In this document: positions 24,381-36,400 of the stretch, in pieces | How positions within the stretch are numbered: the first letter of the stretch is position 1 | Layout of the letters: each line of letters starts with the position of its first letter | Source: Pyrenochaeta sp. MPI-SDFR-AT-0127 | Lineage: Eukaryota > Ascomycota > Dothideomycetes > Pleosporales > Cucurbitariaceae | Direction of reading: 5' to 3' | Assembly: GCA_020747015.1 (NCBI GenBank) | Contig: JAGTJM010000018.1 | Location: 434,001 to 498,000 of the forward strand | Length of the DNA: 64,000 nucleotides | Notes under the pieces: model-generated | The model's input: only the letters and a program-made list of their open reading frames with translations | Database searches by the model: none | What the model was told of the DNA's origin: nothing | Translations under genes and position numbers: made by a program

Positions 24381-27300
24381 CTATCTATGCTGTCTCGTCT
24401 GGTCTACTTGATCCTCAAACAGCTTGGAGGGATTCAAGGCATTTTCAATGATACTCCATGCGTGTTTCCTGCTGGACTTTCCTCCGCGACCCTTATATTT
24501 CAACCAGAGTAGTTCAGGCTGAATTTTTGAATAATGGATGTCGATGGTATCGCTAATCTTCGTGAACACGCTTGCCATACCCCAAGGCTTGAACAAGTTT
24601 TTGGGGTTGACATCCTGCGAAACAGATTCCATGTTTTCTTCACAACGTTCTTGGTTTATAAAAGTGAGGACTAAAGCGCCCATGGCAACAGCAACCGGTG
24701 TGGCAAAAGATGTTCCCTGAGCAAGACGAAATCCACCTCCTTTTGAAGTGGGCCAATGAACGGGAATCTGCTCTCCCACCACACTGAAGTTTGGGTTTTT
24801 CTCAGCTCTTTGAGGAGTAAATTCGGAACTCCTGTGGCCTCCAGTCGTACACGAGTGGATGCCAATGCATAAAGTTAGTTCATTTGCTGGCCATGCGGCC
24901 GGCTTGTAGTTGGTGCCATTAGACATGGCCGCGAAAACAAGTATATTGTTTGCGCAAGCCAATTCAAGTGCCCCTTTGACTTCGTCATGTTCAGTCGTAA
25001 ATCCGAGTGACATGTTGATTATATTGACTTCTTGTTCGATAGCCCACTCAATCGCCTTGGGAAGTGTTGTCAGAAACGAGCCTAAACAGCGGTGGTGCTT
25101 CAAGGTGTAATGATCCATTCTTACCTGCTTTATGACAGAGGGGCGAGGGTTGAGAACTTGGTCTTTATCAACAGGTGACACCTTGTCCTCGGTCACGCCA
25201 TACGCGACGTCACCAACGCATATGCGGGCAATAAAGAGTTCGGTTTCGGGCGCAAGACGAAGAATTATGCCTGCGACAGCAGTGCCGTGGCCATCCAAAT
25301 CTTGAACATCGGCCGCATCACCGCCACAGAAGTTTTGCATATTTTTGATACGACTATATTGTGGCATCCCTTTCTCGTCAGAAACAGGTATGCCATTTTG
25401 AAATCGTATTGCTCTTCTCTCACGGAAGTCATCATGCATGGGTGAATCGAACTGCGTTCCCTGCATATCAATACCTGTGTCAAGAACAGCAATTTTGATA
25501 GGTTTATCGTCTATCATAGGTTCTAACCTAGTATTCCACGTCTCTCTTAATGTTTCGAAAAATCCCGGTTCTTTCAGAGACGTCCTATTGGTGTCAGATA
25601 CTCATTTTTGATCAAGTGGAAGGAACTCCTCTTACTCAGTAGGTGATGTGGCGAAAAAGGTGCCATCATACTTTGCTTGCTCCTGTTCATGGTGCACAGT
25701 TCCATCCGATGACTCGATTGGGCTTCTAGTACGGTTAGTGTGGGGTTCTTATCATTCCGGAAGCAATGAGGTTTACAGATTCGGGCTTCGGACACTGTTA
25801 TCGCCGGCATTAACTTCGTTTAAAGGAATAGAGGGTAAGTCTTGAGTACCAACACTAATTCTTCATGAGTAAAGCAAGCGGCGAATACCCCTGGAGAAGC
25901 AAGTACTCACCACGAACCCTTCCATGGTTCTTCCGATACTGTCTCAGAATTGGGGTTCTGTTTCATATCTGGGATACGTGTTGAAATAAATTCTACAGTA
26001 GTATTCGATATCTTTGGGGAGGTACTTTGTGGGTTTTCTGCAACTTTGAAAGACCCAAATGCTGTGCAGGCGTCCGGAATACTGTATCCCTCAACACTGT
26101 GGTCGCCAAGCTTCTCCTTCTCAACTAGAAGACCTTCTAGCGGTTCGACCACGTCTCTGAAGAGAGTTTGTCGTATTTCTTCTGGAGTATTAGACGACTT
26201 AAAGGTGTTACCTGTAATGCAATTCATAATGATGGGTCGCACATCCTTTCGCTCACGCCACCTAGCATCATCTTCGCAAAGACCTTTGGCAACCAACAGA
26301 TCCGTATTGGGATCGACGTCCCCTGTCATAGAAAGTGCGCTTTTGACTCTTTCATTTTCGATCCGAATGCCAAGCTCCACCTCAAGCAGAATTATCCCAA
26401 GAGCCAGAATCATTGGAGCTTTATGCGAAAGACCAGGTTTTCCATCATCTTCACCAGCTTCGTCCATGTCATTGTAAAAGAAAGGTTTGTCCACACGTAG
26501 CTCGGGCAAAGCGTCTTTGCCAGATGAGGCCCAAACAAACCGGAAATTATCTATCGTGCAGTACGACTCCCACCATCCTGAGCCATACAGCTGCCAGACA
26601 GCCCGAGCTACAGCCTTGCAGATAAATAATCTCAGAATAGTGGACTCCTTTATGCATTCATGCTCAATTATTGAAGATAAGGTAACGCTGGGCACGTTTA
26701 ATACCCACGTCGTTGTGTCTGGTAATGTCTCCACGAAAAAGAGCTTCTCGTTACGAATCTCTAGGCGCAGCATTTGTGCTTGAATTCCTTGTACAATAGT
26801 TCTGCAAAAGTCTCTCGTTCGCTGCATTTGCCTGGCATTCGCGTTTGGTGTGGCGATGGGCGCCAAACGTTGTGCGGGCGTTGTCCGAGAATGAATCTCT
26901 GAAGTGATACTAGGTGTCTTTTAGCACTGTTCAGATCATTTCGCGATTCTTTTGATGATGAAATGCACCTTTGGTGGAATACCTCTACTTCTACGTGCCG
27001 CCACGATCTTATTACTCCGGCGTTGGTTGGCTTTTGGTGGATGTGGATGAGGATGAGAAGAGAGATCTTCAGCCCCATCGTATTGTTGCGGTTGATTTCG
27101 GATAGACATATTTGCGTGACAAGAGCCTCCGTAGTGTCCGATGCACCGTCACGACATAATTTATGTTTGAGGAGAGCCTCGTACATAGCTGCCATTTCAT
27201 TTCTCCAGTCGATCTCGGTGGCTGGCTCTGTTGCTTCGACAGATGATATATCTTTCAACTGCCTCAATACATTGTTCTTCAGCTGAATTTGTATTACAGT

Positions 27301-27869
27301 TCTTCCATCTGCTAATTGCTTCAATCTAGGCTTGATTTTCGCGCTTGTTGTGAAATCCTCTAAATGTGAAAATCTCTGCTGGTGTAGCGAACTTGCAGGC
27401 GCTTGAGTTCTCCTACCCTACCGCGACGTGAGTTAGACTAATAAGTAACAGCCCACCATTCAAACAAGACAAGGCTGTATCTTTGCCCATGACGCGAGCA
27501 GGTGTACGACGAAGTTCGATTTGGAAACTCTTATGCGCAATCGGAATTTGGACATTGTAAACTTCCAAAATGCACATGTAGAGCCCTTGAGGAATCGAAC
27601 CTTTCCTGGGGAGAATATTCTACGTTTATGGTCGTGGAACTTACTGAGTAGATGGCCTCTAAACATATTAGAAGCTCTATTTCTTGATCTCCCGTGCACG
27701 ATTGGTCGAGCCAACTCTTCACTGTATCCAGTCTCTTTGCGAGCACTTTCAAAAATCTGTAGGCAGGAGTCCCGTTTGAGTTCATGCTGTCAAGAAGTTC
27801 TTTGGTAGCGGAGGACATGTTGCCGACGGAACGTTTGGCCAAACCGCGTCGACTCGGTCGGCCAGCCAT
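24381..27869 (-). CDS. Subtilisin-like serine protease with pseudokinase-like N-terminal region (HET-Q2-like, putative)
   Basis: Best model on the minus strand: 27869..27665, 27600..27457, 27401..26969, 26909..25911, 25854..25777, 25725..25636, 25584..25125 and 25055..24381, about 1027 aa, all phases consistent. The first two introns are uncertain; the rest are well supported, with CTGAC/CTAAC branch sites before several acceptors. The C-terminal peptidase S8 domain has the catalytic triad: Asp in KIAVLDTGID (about 685), His in DLDGHGTAVAG (about 749) and Ser in AQGTSFATPVA (about 919), with Asn in AMSNGTNY as oxyanion residue. There is no signal peptide, so it is expected to be cytosolic. 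Residues about 260-590 resemble the DUF7580-type domain (VPSVTLSSIIEHE; MILALGIILLEVELG). The 5' start could also be an in-frame ATG at 28001 or 27815. Role inferred: proteolytic activator of the neighbouring gasdermin-like protein. Confidence 0.8.
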
Positions 27870-28007
27870 GACTGGAGCAATGTGCGTGAATTCCAGGGGA
27901 CACTGAGATTCGTCGAGAGGCGGCCTGGAGTGAAGAGGAATCCAGATATGCAGGCTGTGTTTCCCTACATCCTCTGTGATTTCCTTCACTCTATTTAACA
28001 ATCCGAA
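27870..28007. promoter_or_regulatory. Compact divergent promoter between subtilase and HET genes
   Basis: About 138 bp separates the chosen start of the protease (27869, minus) from the ATG of the HET gene (28008, plus). A TATTTAAC element at about 27992-27999 lies just before the HET start. Such a short shared region suggests linked expression; this is inferred from spacing only. Confidence 0.5.
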
Positions 28008-31000
28008 ATGTCAAAAGCTCAGCCGCAGCCCCGCACCACCCTATTGGATGAATCTTCTCGATACTATTTCAGCCCCCACAACGTGTCGAGGAGCGGGGTA
28101 CCGTCAACGTCTTTGCCTCAGCTGGATCTTGATGGTGATATTGCCCATGCAGAACGCACTTACTTCAGGCATTCATGATGGACCACAGAACACGCCATCT
28201 CGATAGCAGCGAGCATTCGGCTCGAATAGCTACGCAGGCATATTTACTTCTATATATCTCAGATACTTCTGATATTTGCCAGAATCTTCTTGACTCCGTT
28301 GACGGAATCGTCAATAGCATCAAAGACCAAGAAACTCGGATCACAGGCGCGGAAGACTTTCTCACTTTATGCAAAACACATGGAAAATCATCAATTACAC
28401 AATTAGGCCGAGTCGAATCTCTCGCAAAATATATCAGAAATGCAGATATAACAGACATCATATCTGCGCTCTACAGTCTGAGGCTCTCTTTTGACAGGTT
28501 GCAGGCTATTCTTGGTATGTAATGAAGTAAGAATAGCTGGCCAAGAGCAATCAACTGACCGGGCTATCACTAAAGCATTGTTCATACAACCTACGTCAGG
28601 TCTTGCTAATTGGTATGGCGAACCAAACTCCGAGGCATATCTGACCATTGTTCAATCAAAATTCTCTCATGATGAGGATTCGAAGATGTCGTCGCATATT
28701 CTCATTCCAAATTTCGTCTTTCGAGATCTTGATGGTGCCTTTGAGACCGCTGTTCAACGTTTTCAAGATCACGTCCTGTTCCTCTCTCTGGAAGGCCAGC
28801 TTGAATTTCGGGCATCTATGACGCATCTGCTCTTGTGGACTGCCTACGAATCAGAGCTCTTCCATAATCTCCTTGCGAAAACCCTTGACGGTTCTATATC
28901 TTTAGTGATATTATTTGTGATTCGCATGGTTCTTCTAGACCCATCGAGGCTCTCGAGAATGCAGCAACGAATGATAGATGCAAACTGCCTTCGAAGAGGG
29001 CGGCTCATCAAGGCTAAAATCAATTCCACCCAGCGAAGCCAGGTACTTGAAGCGCACACATCTGAAAAAGCAAAAGAATCAGAAAATATCAAGGCGTCAT
29101 ATACAAGGGGCGATCCAGATTCTCTCAAAGATTTTGAGACGACGAAGTTCACCTGGAACAATGAAATCACGAAAAGGGAATTCACGTCTACATACGTAGA
29201 GCCATACAGGCTGACTACGATAACGGGAAACTATAAAAGCTTTCCCAGGGCACCAAAAGCTCGTGAAGGTGCAAGTGATATCGTTTGTCCTTTTTGTCAC
29301 AGCACTTTGCCCGCTTCGGTAGTGAGAGACTCAAAAAAATGGAGGTAAGTATGGCTATTGAGTCCTACACTCACGAGCAGATTTCTGTACTTCAAAACTA
29401 ACTCACTTGATAGGCTCCATGTGCTGCAAGATGTGCTTCCATATACTTGTATCTTTGAAACTTGTCTCACACCATCTCAGTTCTATCCTTCTGCCACAAA
29501 TTGGCTGGCACATATGGAGCAAGAGCATTCTGGCCGACAATGGATATGCTACGGATGCAGTCCTTCTGAACCACGAATATTCGACAAAATCTGTGACTAT
29601 ATCCAACATTTTGGAAGTACAAGACAACATGCCGGTGTTACCACAGCGGCCCAAATTGAATCACTTGCACAGCTGGATGAGACACCTCTTCCGTTAAAGT
29701 TTACGGGTTGCCCTTTATGTCGATGGTCTGAATACTCCGAGATGAACTCATTCTTTGGAACGACCATGCAGGATCACGTGGCAGACCACTTACTATCATT
29801 CGCAATGTGGTCTTTACCTCTGGGTTCGAGCTCTGATAGTGGCAGCGAATATGAGAGCGAACGTGAGGGCGGATACGGGAGCGAAGAGAGCGACCAGGCG
29901 GTAGACGGCATGAGTGAGCGATCTTTCGAATTCGACAGCCTATCTGCACAAGAGAACTACAGCAATCACGAACTAGATGAGAGATCCGAAGCTATGGTAC
30001 TTCCAGAAATTGGAACTGCATCTTCAGCCATGCTTCCATTTCCAGCAGATAGTGTCATCGCATCTTTCACCTCAAGACGACGATCACGTTCTAGTGTACC
30101 CATGCTGAGATGGAGGAGATTGATGATTCTCAGCTCTGCCATCGCATCTTTTCTTGCAGCTGGACGGCGGATTAGGTCGAAGTCAATGTGCGACTACTGC
30201 TTGCCTATTTCTAATTTCTTTCAGGATTTGAACATCAACGAAAAGTATAAGATATTTAAGTACCATCACAGTAGAAAGGCTATCTACATGTTTGCTCGTG
30301 CTGGATGCTCTCTATGTAAGATGTTCATCAGGGCGGCATTTGGTAAACCTGACCAGAATGACTATGAACTATCAGAGGCAGTATGGCAGTCGGAGGGGAA
30401 AGATGCATTTTCCATCGTCTTTTCAGGATGGGACAAAAAGAAGAGCTTACAAATGTGGGAAGGTCCTATCGACAATACCGGAGAGCTGTTGTGCAAGTTC
30501 GAGATCTATTGCACAAGATGTAAGACAAGTCCGTCCTGATGAAATTTATTCTGATTCTTTCTTAGATGATGCGTTGTCGACACTCAACTGGACAAGCCAT
30601 CGTCCACTATTCATGGATCCATCTTCCGAAGATACGTTAGATTTTCTCCGCGAACATCTGGAGTTCTGCGCTGCGAATCACAAAAAGTGCCGACCCCAAG
30701 CCCGGGTATTTCCGACCAGACTCATTGATGTACGCCATACAATCAGGTTAATTGACCGACCTTCGATCCACTTGGATCCACCGAAATTCTTGTACCTTTC
30801 AGCATGTTGGGGGTCAGATTTTGCACTCAGACTAACTCACAATAATGAGGAGCAGCTGAAAACAGAGATCATGCTTGAAGACCTACCAAGAACCGTCAGA
30901 GATGCGATAGTGATCGCTAAAGAACTGAATGTCCCATACATCTGGGTTGACTCACTTTGTATTTTCCAGGACGATCTCGAAAGTTGGAACGTCGAAGTCT

Positions 31001-32250
31001 TGCGGATGAAAGACTATCTGAGAAGCTGCACATTCACTCTTGGGGTGGCGAGCAGTCAATCGCTCGCTGCTGGTTTCCTTGACCTTCGGGACGATCGAAG
31101 ATGCTACACCTTTAATGCTCGGACAATCGGCTCCCTTCCCGGCGCAAAGGTTCATCTGAGACCATCATTACCTTCAGTGTGGGACTCTCTGTCCCAAGAC
31201 CCCCTACTCACCCGGCTATGGCCCCTTCAAGAACTTACTCTCTGCTCGAGGTCCATTCTTTTTGGGTCTTCTCGAATCGTTTGGAATTGCCGCACTCACA
31301 TGATCTCTGATGCTTCTGAGGACAAGTTTCCGTCAATTTGGAATCAACAAATTGGGTTCGATGTGCTTCTGGACGATTCGATCCAAGTCGCAAATGAAAC
31401 ATCGCCAGAACAAGGCAATTTTCGACAAGATTTTTCGACACGATCTAAGGGAAATTTGCAAATCTACAACGCATGGCACCGGATTGTGGAAATCTCGTCG
31501 CAACGAAAGGTTACCTTCGAACGAGACCGTCTACCGGCATTAGCTGGCCTGGCCTCCGTTTTCCAGGAGAAACTGAATGGAGATGAGTACGTCTCTGGCC
31601 TTTGGAAGAAAAATCTATATCTAGATTTACTATGGCACAGAACTAGCGCCCCTCTCAGAAGGATATCAGATGATACCATACCATCGTGGACTTGGGCAGC
31701 CTATGCTGGTCGGATATCGTACTCTATTCATGATTTCAAAGCTTTATCCATGATGGGAGAAGTTGAAACAGACCAAAAATCTCTTCTCAGTATCGCCGGC
31801 TTCGCACACGGACAACAAAGCATTGATGCAGTTGGCGAATGTAAAATCACCAATATCAGCATTGATGCGTACAGTATCGATTATAACCTATTTGTTCATG
31901 TAAAAGAGTCCGAGCTGGGAAAAATGATAACATGGGAGGAACTTCTGGATTCATCTAACGAGTTTACACAGCACGACCATGGTTTGCGGGTGCAATCATT
32001 TAAAACTGAAGTGGATTCGGAAATCAACTCGAAACGAGGATGGCAGAAACCCACAATTCACGCACTTGATTTAAGCATTGTGTTGATTGCAGAGTTGGTT
32101 GATCAGGACTGGAATGCATACATGGCGCTCGTGGTTGAAAAGCTGGGTGGGGACAGAAGACGACGTGTTGGCGTTGGTGTTCTACTTTGTCCGCCTACCC
32201 TCACTTACCGAGTGTGTGAGTTTTCCCAAGGACAATTTAGATTAGTATGA
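28008..32250 (+). CDS. AcuF-type zinc-finger / HET-domain fusion protein
   Basis: Five exons (28008..28097, 28169..28514, 28576..29344, 29414..30519, 30566..32250) give about 1331 aa in phase. The N-terminal ~370 residues are helical and of unknown function. A Cys/His-rich segment follows: CPFCHSTLP, then WRLHVLQDVLPYTC, LAHMEQEHSGRQWIC and a later C-P-L-C. This pattern is seen in fungal 'AcuF-like C2H2' proteins. After an acidic Ser/Glu region comes a typical HET-protein lead-in (GCSLCKMF). The HET domain (about 845-1010) has FLYLSACWG, LPRTVRDAIVIAKELNVPYI and IWVDSLCIFQDD, then WNVEVLRMKDYLRSC. HET domains trigger heterokaryon-incompatibility cell death in filamentous ascomycetes. Exon 1 is the least certain part; translation could instead start at 28175. 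The gene sits head to head with the subtilase. Confidence 0.85.
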
Positions 32251-32923
32251 ATCTTTGTTCGTTTTTAAATACCAATACCTTAATGTAGTTGTCTTGATTA
32301 AGCTATCGGTGCTTGGCAATGTGACTCTGAACGAATGTTGAATCTGTGAATGCCTTTTAATTCGAGGGCTTTTGATAAAGAAAGTTTTTTAGATTTTTAC
32401 TGTGTATTATGCTCTTCTAATTGAATTGGCTACCAATAAACTCTATTGGTTGTTTGAAGCGACACAAGTGCGCTGAGTCCTGGTTGCATGTTCCAAGCTA
32501 GTTATTAAAGCTGTAATGGACCAAATTCACCAATGAATTTTAAATTTTCAGAAGTCTATGCGTTCATGGTCAATGATCTCAAATGTGTGATGATTGAATA
32601 TAATTTGCACAGTGCTTTTAAACATTTTGCGAAATTGTGAGGCCACGATTGTTCAAGCAATCGATAGAGACGTCGAGGTGGTTAGAGTCAAAAGATTTTA
32701 CAGAAAAAGAACATTTGAATACCTTCATGTAAGAGCTTTGTCCTTCTGGATGTGGTCATGAAAGAGCGAAGCGAGACTTGGGAGATAGGTTCGATCTCGG
32801 GGCTGGGCTTTGGCACGCTCCTGAAATCATGCGCACTGCAAACGGCAAAATTTCAGAAGAAAATCAAGCAGACGTGAGTGAATAATTACACCTGCCACTT
32901 GTCCGATATCTACATTCTCTCTC

Positions 32924-32960
<37 letters not shown>

Positions 32961-33434
32961 GTATGTGTGTATGTGTGCCTGTGCCTGTGCCTGTGCCACC
33001 ATACATGTATTTTGCTCCTGCACCTTTGTTATACAGCTAGAACCTTTTCACTAGTAACACAGTTATTTTGTGTGATACCATCTGGAAGATCAGTGTGCCC
33101 CAACAGATCATTTCAATTGGTTTTGGCGGTATACTAGTCTGCTCCGCTGAGCTGGGGCATACAGGAATCTTTAGCAAGGCACAATTTCCTGTAATCGATA
33201 AGAGCGTCCAGGACCCTAATTCTTGCTTTCTGCCTGTGCCTCTTGTTCTTTGTGCCAGCTCGGAGGTTCACTCTGCGTCTCGAAAGCGGGAGACAAACCG
33301 AGGGGCTGAATTTTTCCTGTTCTCTTCTGTACACCAATTTGGATAAGTCATGACATGTCCTTCAAGATGGGCAGTGACATGCCCTCTGGTAAGGTAAGAG
33401 GGGAGTCCCGGGCTGCAACATTGTTTGAATCAAA
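32251..33434. other. Intergenic region with microsatellite between HET and histidine-kinase genes
   Basis: About 1.2 kb between two convergent genes. The left ~600 bp appears AT-rich with no ORF. The middle carries a compound CT/TG microsatellite. No tRNA or transposon ends were recognised. Confidence 0.4.
32915..32998. repeat. Compound CT / TGTA / CCTGTG microsatellite
   Basis: A run of CT dinucleotides (about 32928-32956) passes into TGTA/TG repeats and then three to four copies of TGTGCC. It lies in the intergenic DNA bounding the cell-death gene block. Confidence 0.9.
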
Positions 33435-36400
33435 CTAGTGATGCTCGTCAACACTGCTGTCTGGTCGAGCTTCTTCTCCCTGCTTGCTAAGGGTGTCCAC
33501 GGTCAGTTCGCGCATAAGAGCGATGAGGTCTGCAGCCTTGAAAGGCTTCCTTATGACCCGGTCCTGTGACAATTGATCAGTATAATCTTCCCCATTTTGC
33601 AATCGGTAGTTTAGGGCAACCCACAGCTCCAGCCGCGAGTACGGTGTCAACCTGCTCCTGTCGCACATTCGCCGTGACGGCGATGATCGGGAGTCGTCCT
33701 TTCAACGTTGCCATCTTCTCCAACCTTCGTATCTCAGTCATGCACGTCAGGCCATCCATGACCGGCATCTGCACATCCATCAATACAATATCGAAATATG
33801 CTCCAGGCTTTCGCAGGAGGTCCAGTGCTTCGAGACCATGGTTGGCGATAACGACATGGCATTGTGCCTTTGTAAGATGTTTTTGGAGTACTTTCTGGTT
33901 GATGAGGTTATCTTCTACGAGTAAAACACAGAGTTCGCGCGTCAGTGTCGTTGGTAGAGGAGCCGTGGTGACTGTACGAAGTGGGAGGTAACCAAGTTTC
34001 ACCTCGGCTCGCCTTGTCTTGATATAGAACACAAATCGACTACCTTCTCCTAGCCGGGAGCTTACACCAATCTCGCCAGCCATTTTCTCTGTGAGCTCTT
34101 TGGAGATGTAGAGTCCCAGTCCGCTTCCCCCATATGTCATATGGGTTCGGATGCTCGCTTGTTGGAAACGCTCAAATATTTTGAGAATCTCTGTTTCGTG
34201 AATGCCGATGCCAGTATCAGAGAGGCTAAATATTAAGTATACAATTTCTCCAGTGCCCCACTCAGAATCGTTGGTGACATCAGTCGCGTTTTTGCCTTTC
34301 GGGGCCCAGCACAAATCCTTCGAGAGTAGGTTGATGCCTTTCGTCGACCGAGGAGGAGATAGGGTTGCACCATACCGAATTTCAATGTTGCGTGTATTCT
34401 CATTCTTGACGAACTTGATGGCATTAGTGAGCATATTCATAAATATCTGCGTGACTCGGGATGGGTCTAGGTAGAGGTGGTTGATGCCGAGTCCTTGCAT
34501 TGATGGTTCTGCGGTCACTTTGGTTGTGATCATGTTTGATCGTAGCTCTGCTTCAAACAGGGATAAGAGGGAGTCGATCAACTCTGAGGGCTTGACCGCA
34601 CTCGGTTTTACCGATAGCAGAGTCGATTCTAAGCGTCCCAAAGTGAGTATATCGTCTATAATTCGCTTCTGATATCGTGCACAATCAAGGATGACCTCAG
34701 CATCTGAAACGTTCTCTCTCAATGCATCAAGAACTGGTCCCGGGATCACCTTTATATCGAAGTTTAGTTGTAAGTCGTTTATTGTCGCAGAAATGGTATC
34801 GGCGCAGTGAACGATAGCAGAGAGTGGGTTCCGCATCTCGTGAGAGACCATGTCTATGAATTGTTCTTGCTGCCGTTTGGCCTCGCGAGCATCCTCTGCT
34901 ACACGAGTCTGCCATGCCTCCGCCCATTTCAGACGGCTGATTTCGGTGGTACATGCCATTGCAGATATGGTAATGCCATGTTCTTTGTACGGAAAAGCCA
35001 ATATCTGCACATGGGCCGGTTCCGGATCACCAACCGGTGGAACGAAGAGTCGGTTGAGCCGTAGCTCAGCAGAAACGTGATTATCACCATCCATTATCCT
35101 GGCCCAGACACGTTCCGCCTTTGGTCGATCCTCGTCCAGGAACACTTCGTATATGCTACCAAGGACCCCATGTGTCTCGGTTGTTACGTCACTAAGGGAC
35201 AGGAATTTCTCATTCGCCCACATGATCCGGCCATCAGATTTGGCGTGCGCCATGCCCACTGACGCATGCTGTACCAAGTGTCGAACCTTTAAATCGCTGA
35301 ACTCTAGCTCAATTTGTAATTGTTCTTGCTTCTTTCGAAGATTCTCTGAATCCCACGCCGAGGCGATGACGCCAGATGCCACTCTGGTCAGGTCCTTGAT
35401 GAATTGTTCACAAGTATCATCAAAGCGCCTGTAAGGATTTGTGCCGACTGTGAGAAAACCGAAACGGCGGACACCGGTAGCAAGAGCAAAAGTTACAACC
35501 TTGTCGGTGGCTTGCTGGAAACCGAGCCACTGCAAGCCATCAAACCGCTCATCAACAGCTGTGATAACCCTTCCAGATTTGGCTCGACGGTATATTGACA
35601 CAATGTCGTCTTCATTCTCTAGATCCTGTCCATCTCGGAGAAGTCCATGGCCTTTGGGGACTCCAATTTGGCCTCGGAGCCGCAAAATAGTCTTCCCTGG
35701 TTCCGATACTGCATCTGCTTCGTAAAGTATGGCCATTGGGACATCGTTGGGATCATCCTCGAGGCTCGTCAATATGTGTGAATACACTTCGCGAATCGTG
35801 AGTTGCCCGGGAGTGGCCGCCACGAGGTTCAGCAACTTGGTCCGACGATCGTAGATCTTCTGCAATGTGACCTCAAATAAAGCATTGTAGAAGCCTTCAA
35901 TTTCGCCTTCTGTCCCTCGGATGGGCGTGAAGTTGCCGGTGAAGAATGCCTCCTCTGTGTACCCGCTCCGCTCCACCATCATGGGCGCTTCCACCACATC
36001 CTGCGCCACTCCAGATCGTGTGGCTTCCTCGAAGAGAGGCTTTATAAAAGGGACTAGTTCGGGGAAACCGAAGGCAAATGTCTGGCCCATCAATCGGGGA
36101 TGCGTTCCTGCCGCGAGGGGAGCAAAGTGCTCATTGTAGATGGCGACTTGGTTGGGCCCCCTTGCACATTGATCAGTCTGCAAGTCGTATGAATGGATTG
36201 CCCGTGGTCAACTCTCACCAGTATAAGGTTGCGGCGCGGCTATCGGACATGACCATGTGCGTGTACATGCGCAACGCCGTTCCCCAATGCGACAATGGTC
36301 CCAACTCTGTCCGCGACCAGTCCACATTCCTAAAGAAGCGCACATGGTCAGTCTGAGGCAGGCCCTCGGTCCAGTCGTAGAGTGCTGCAGTCGCGGCTGC

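Noticed and set aside
27531..27869. HORMA-like N-terminus in the subtilase gene
   Set aside because: A WLD plus hydrophobic pattern is faintly reminiscent of HORMA proteins, but key blocks are absent and the exon structure is unsettled, so no claim is made.
32700..32830. GGTTCGATCTC stretch resembling a tRNA T-arm
   Set aside because: No matching acceptor, D or anticodon stems could be found around it.
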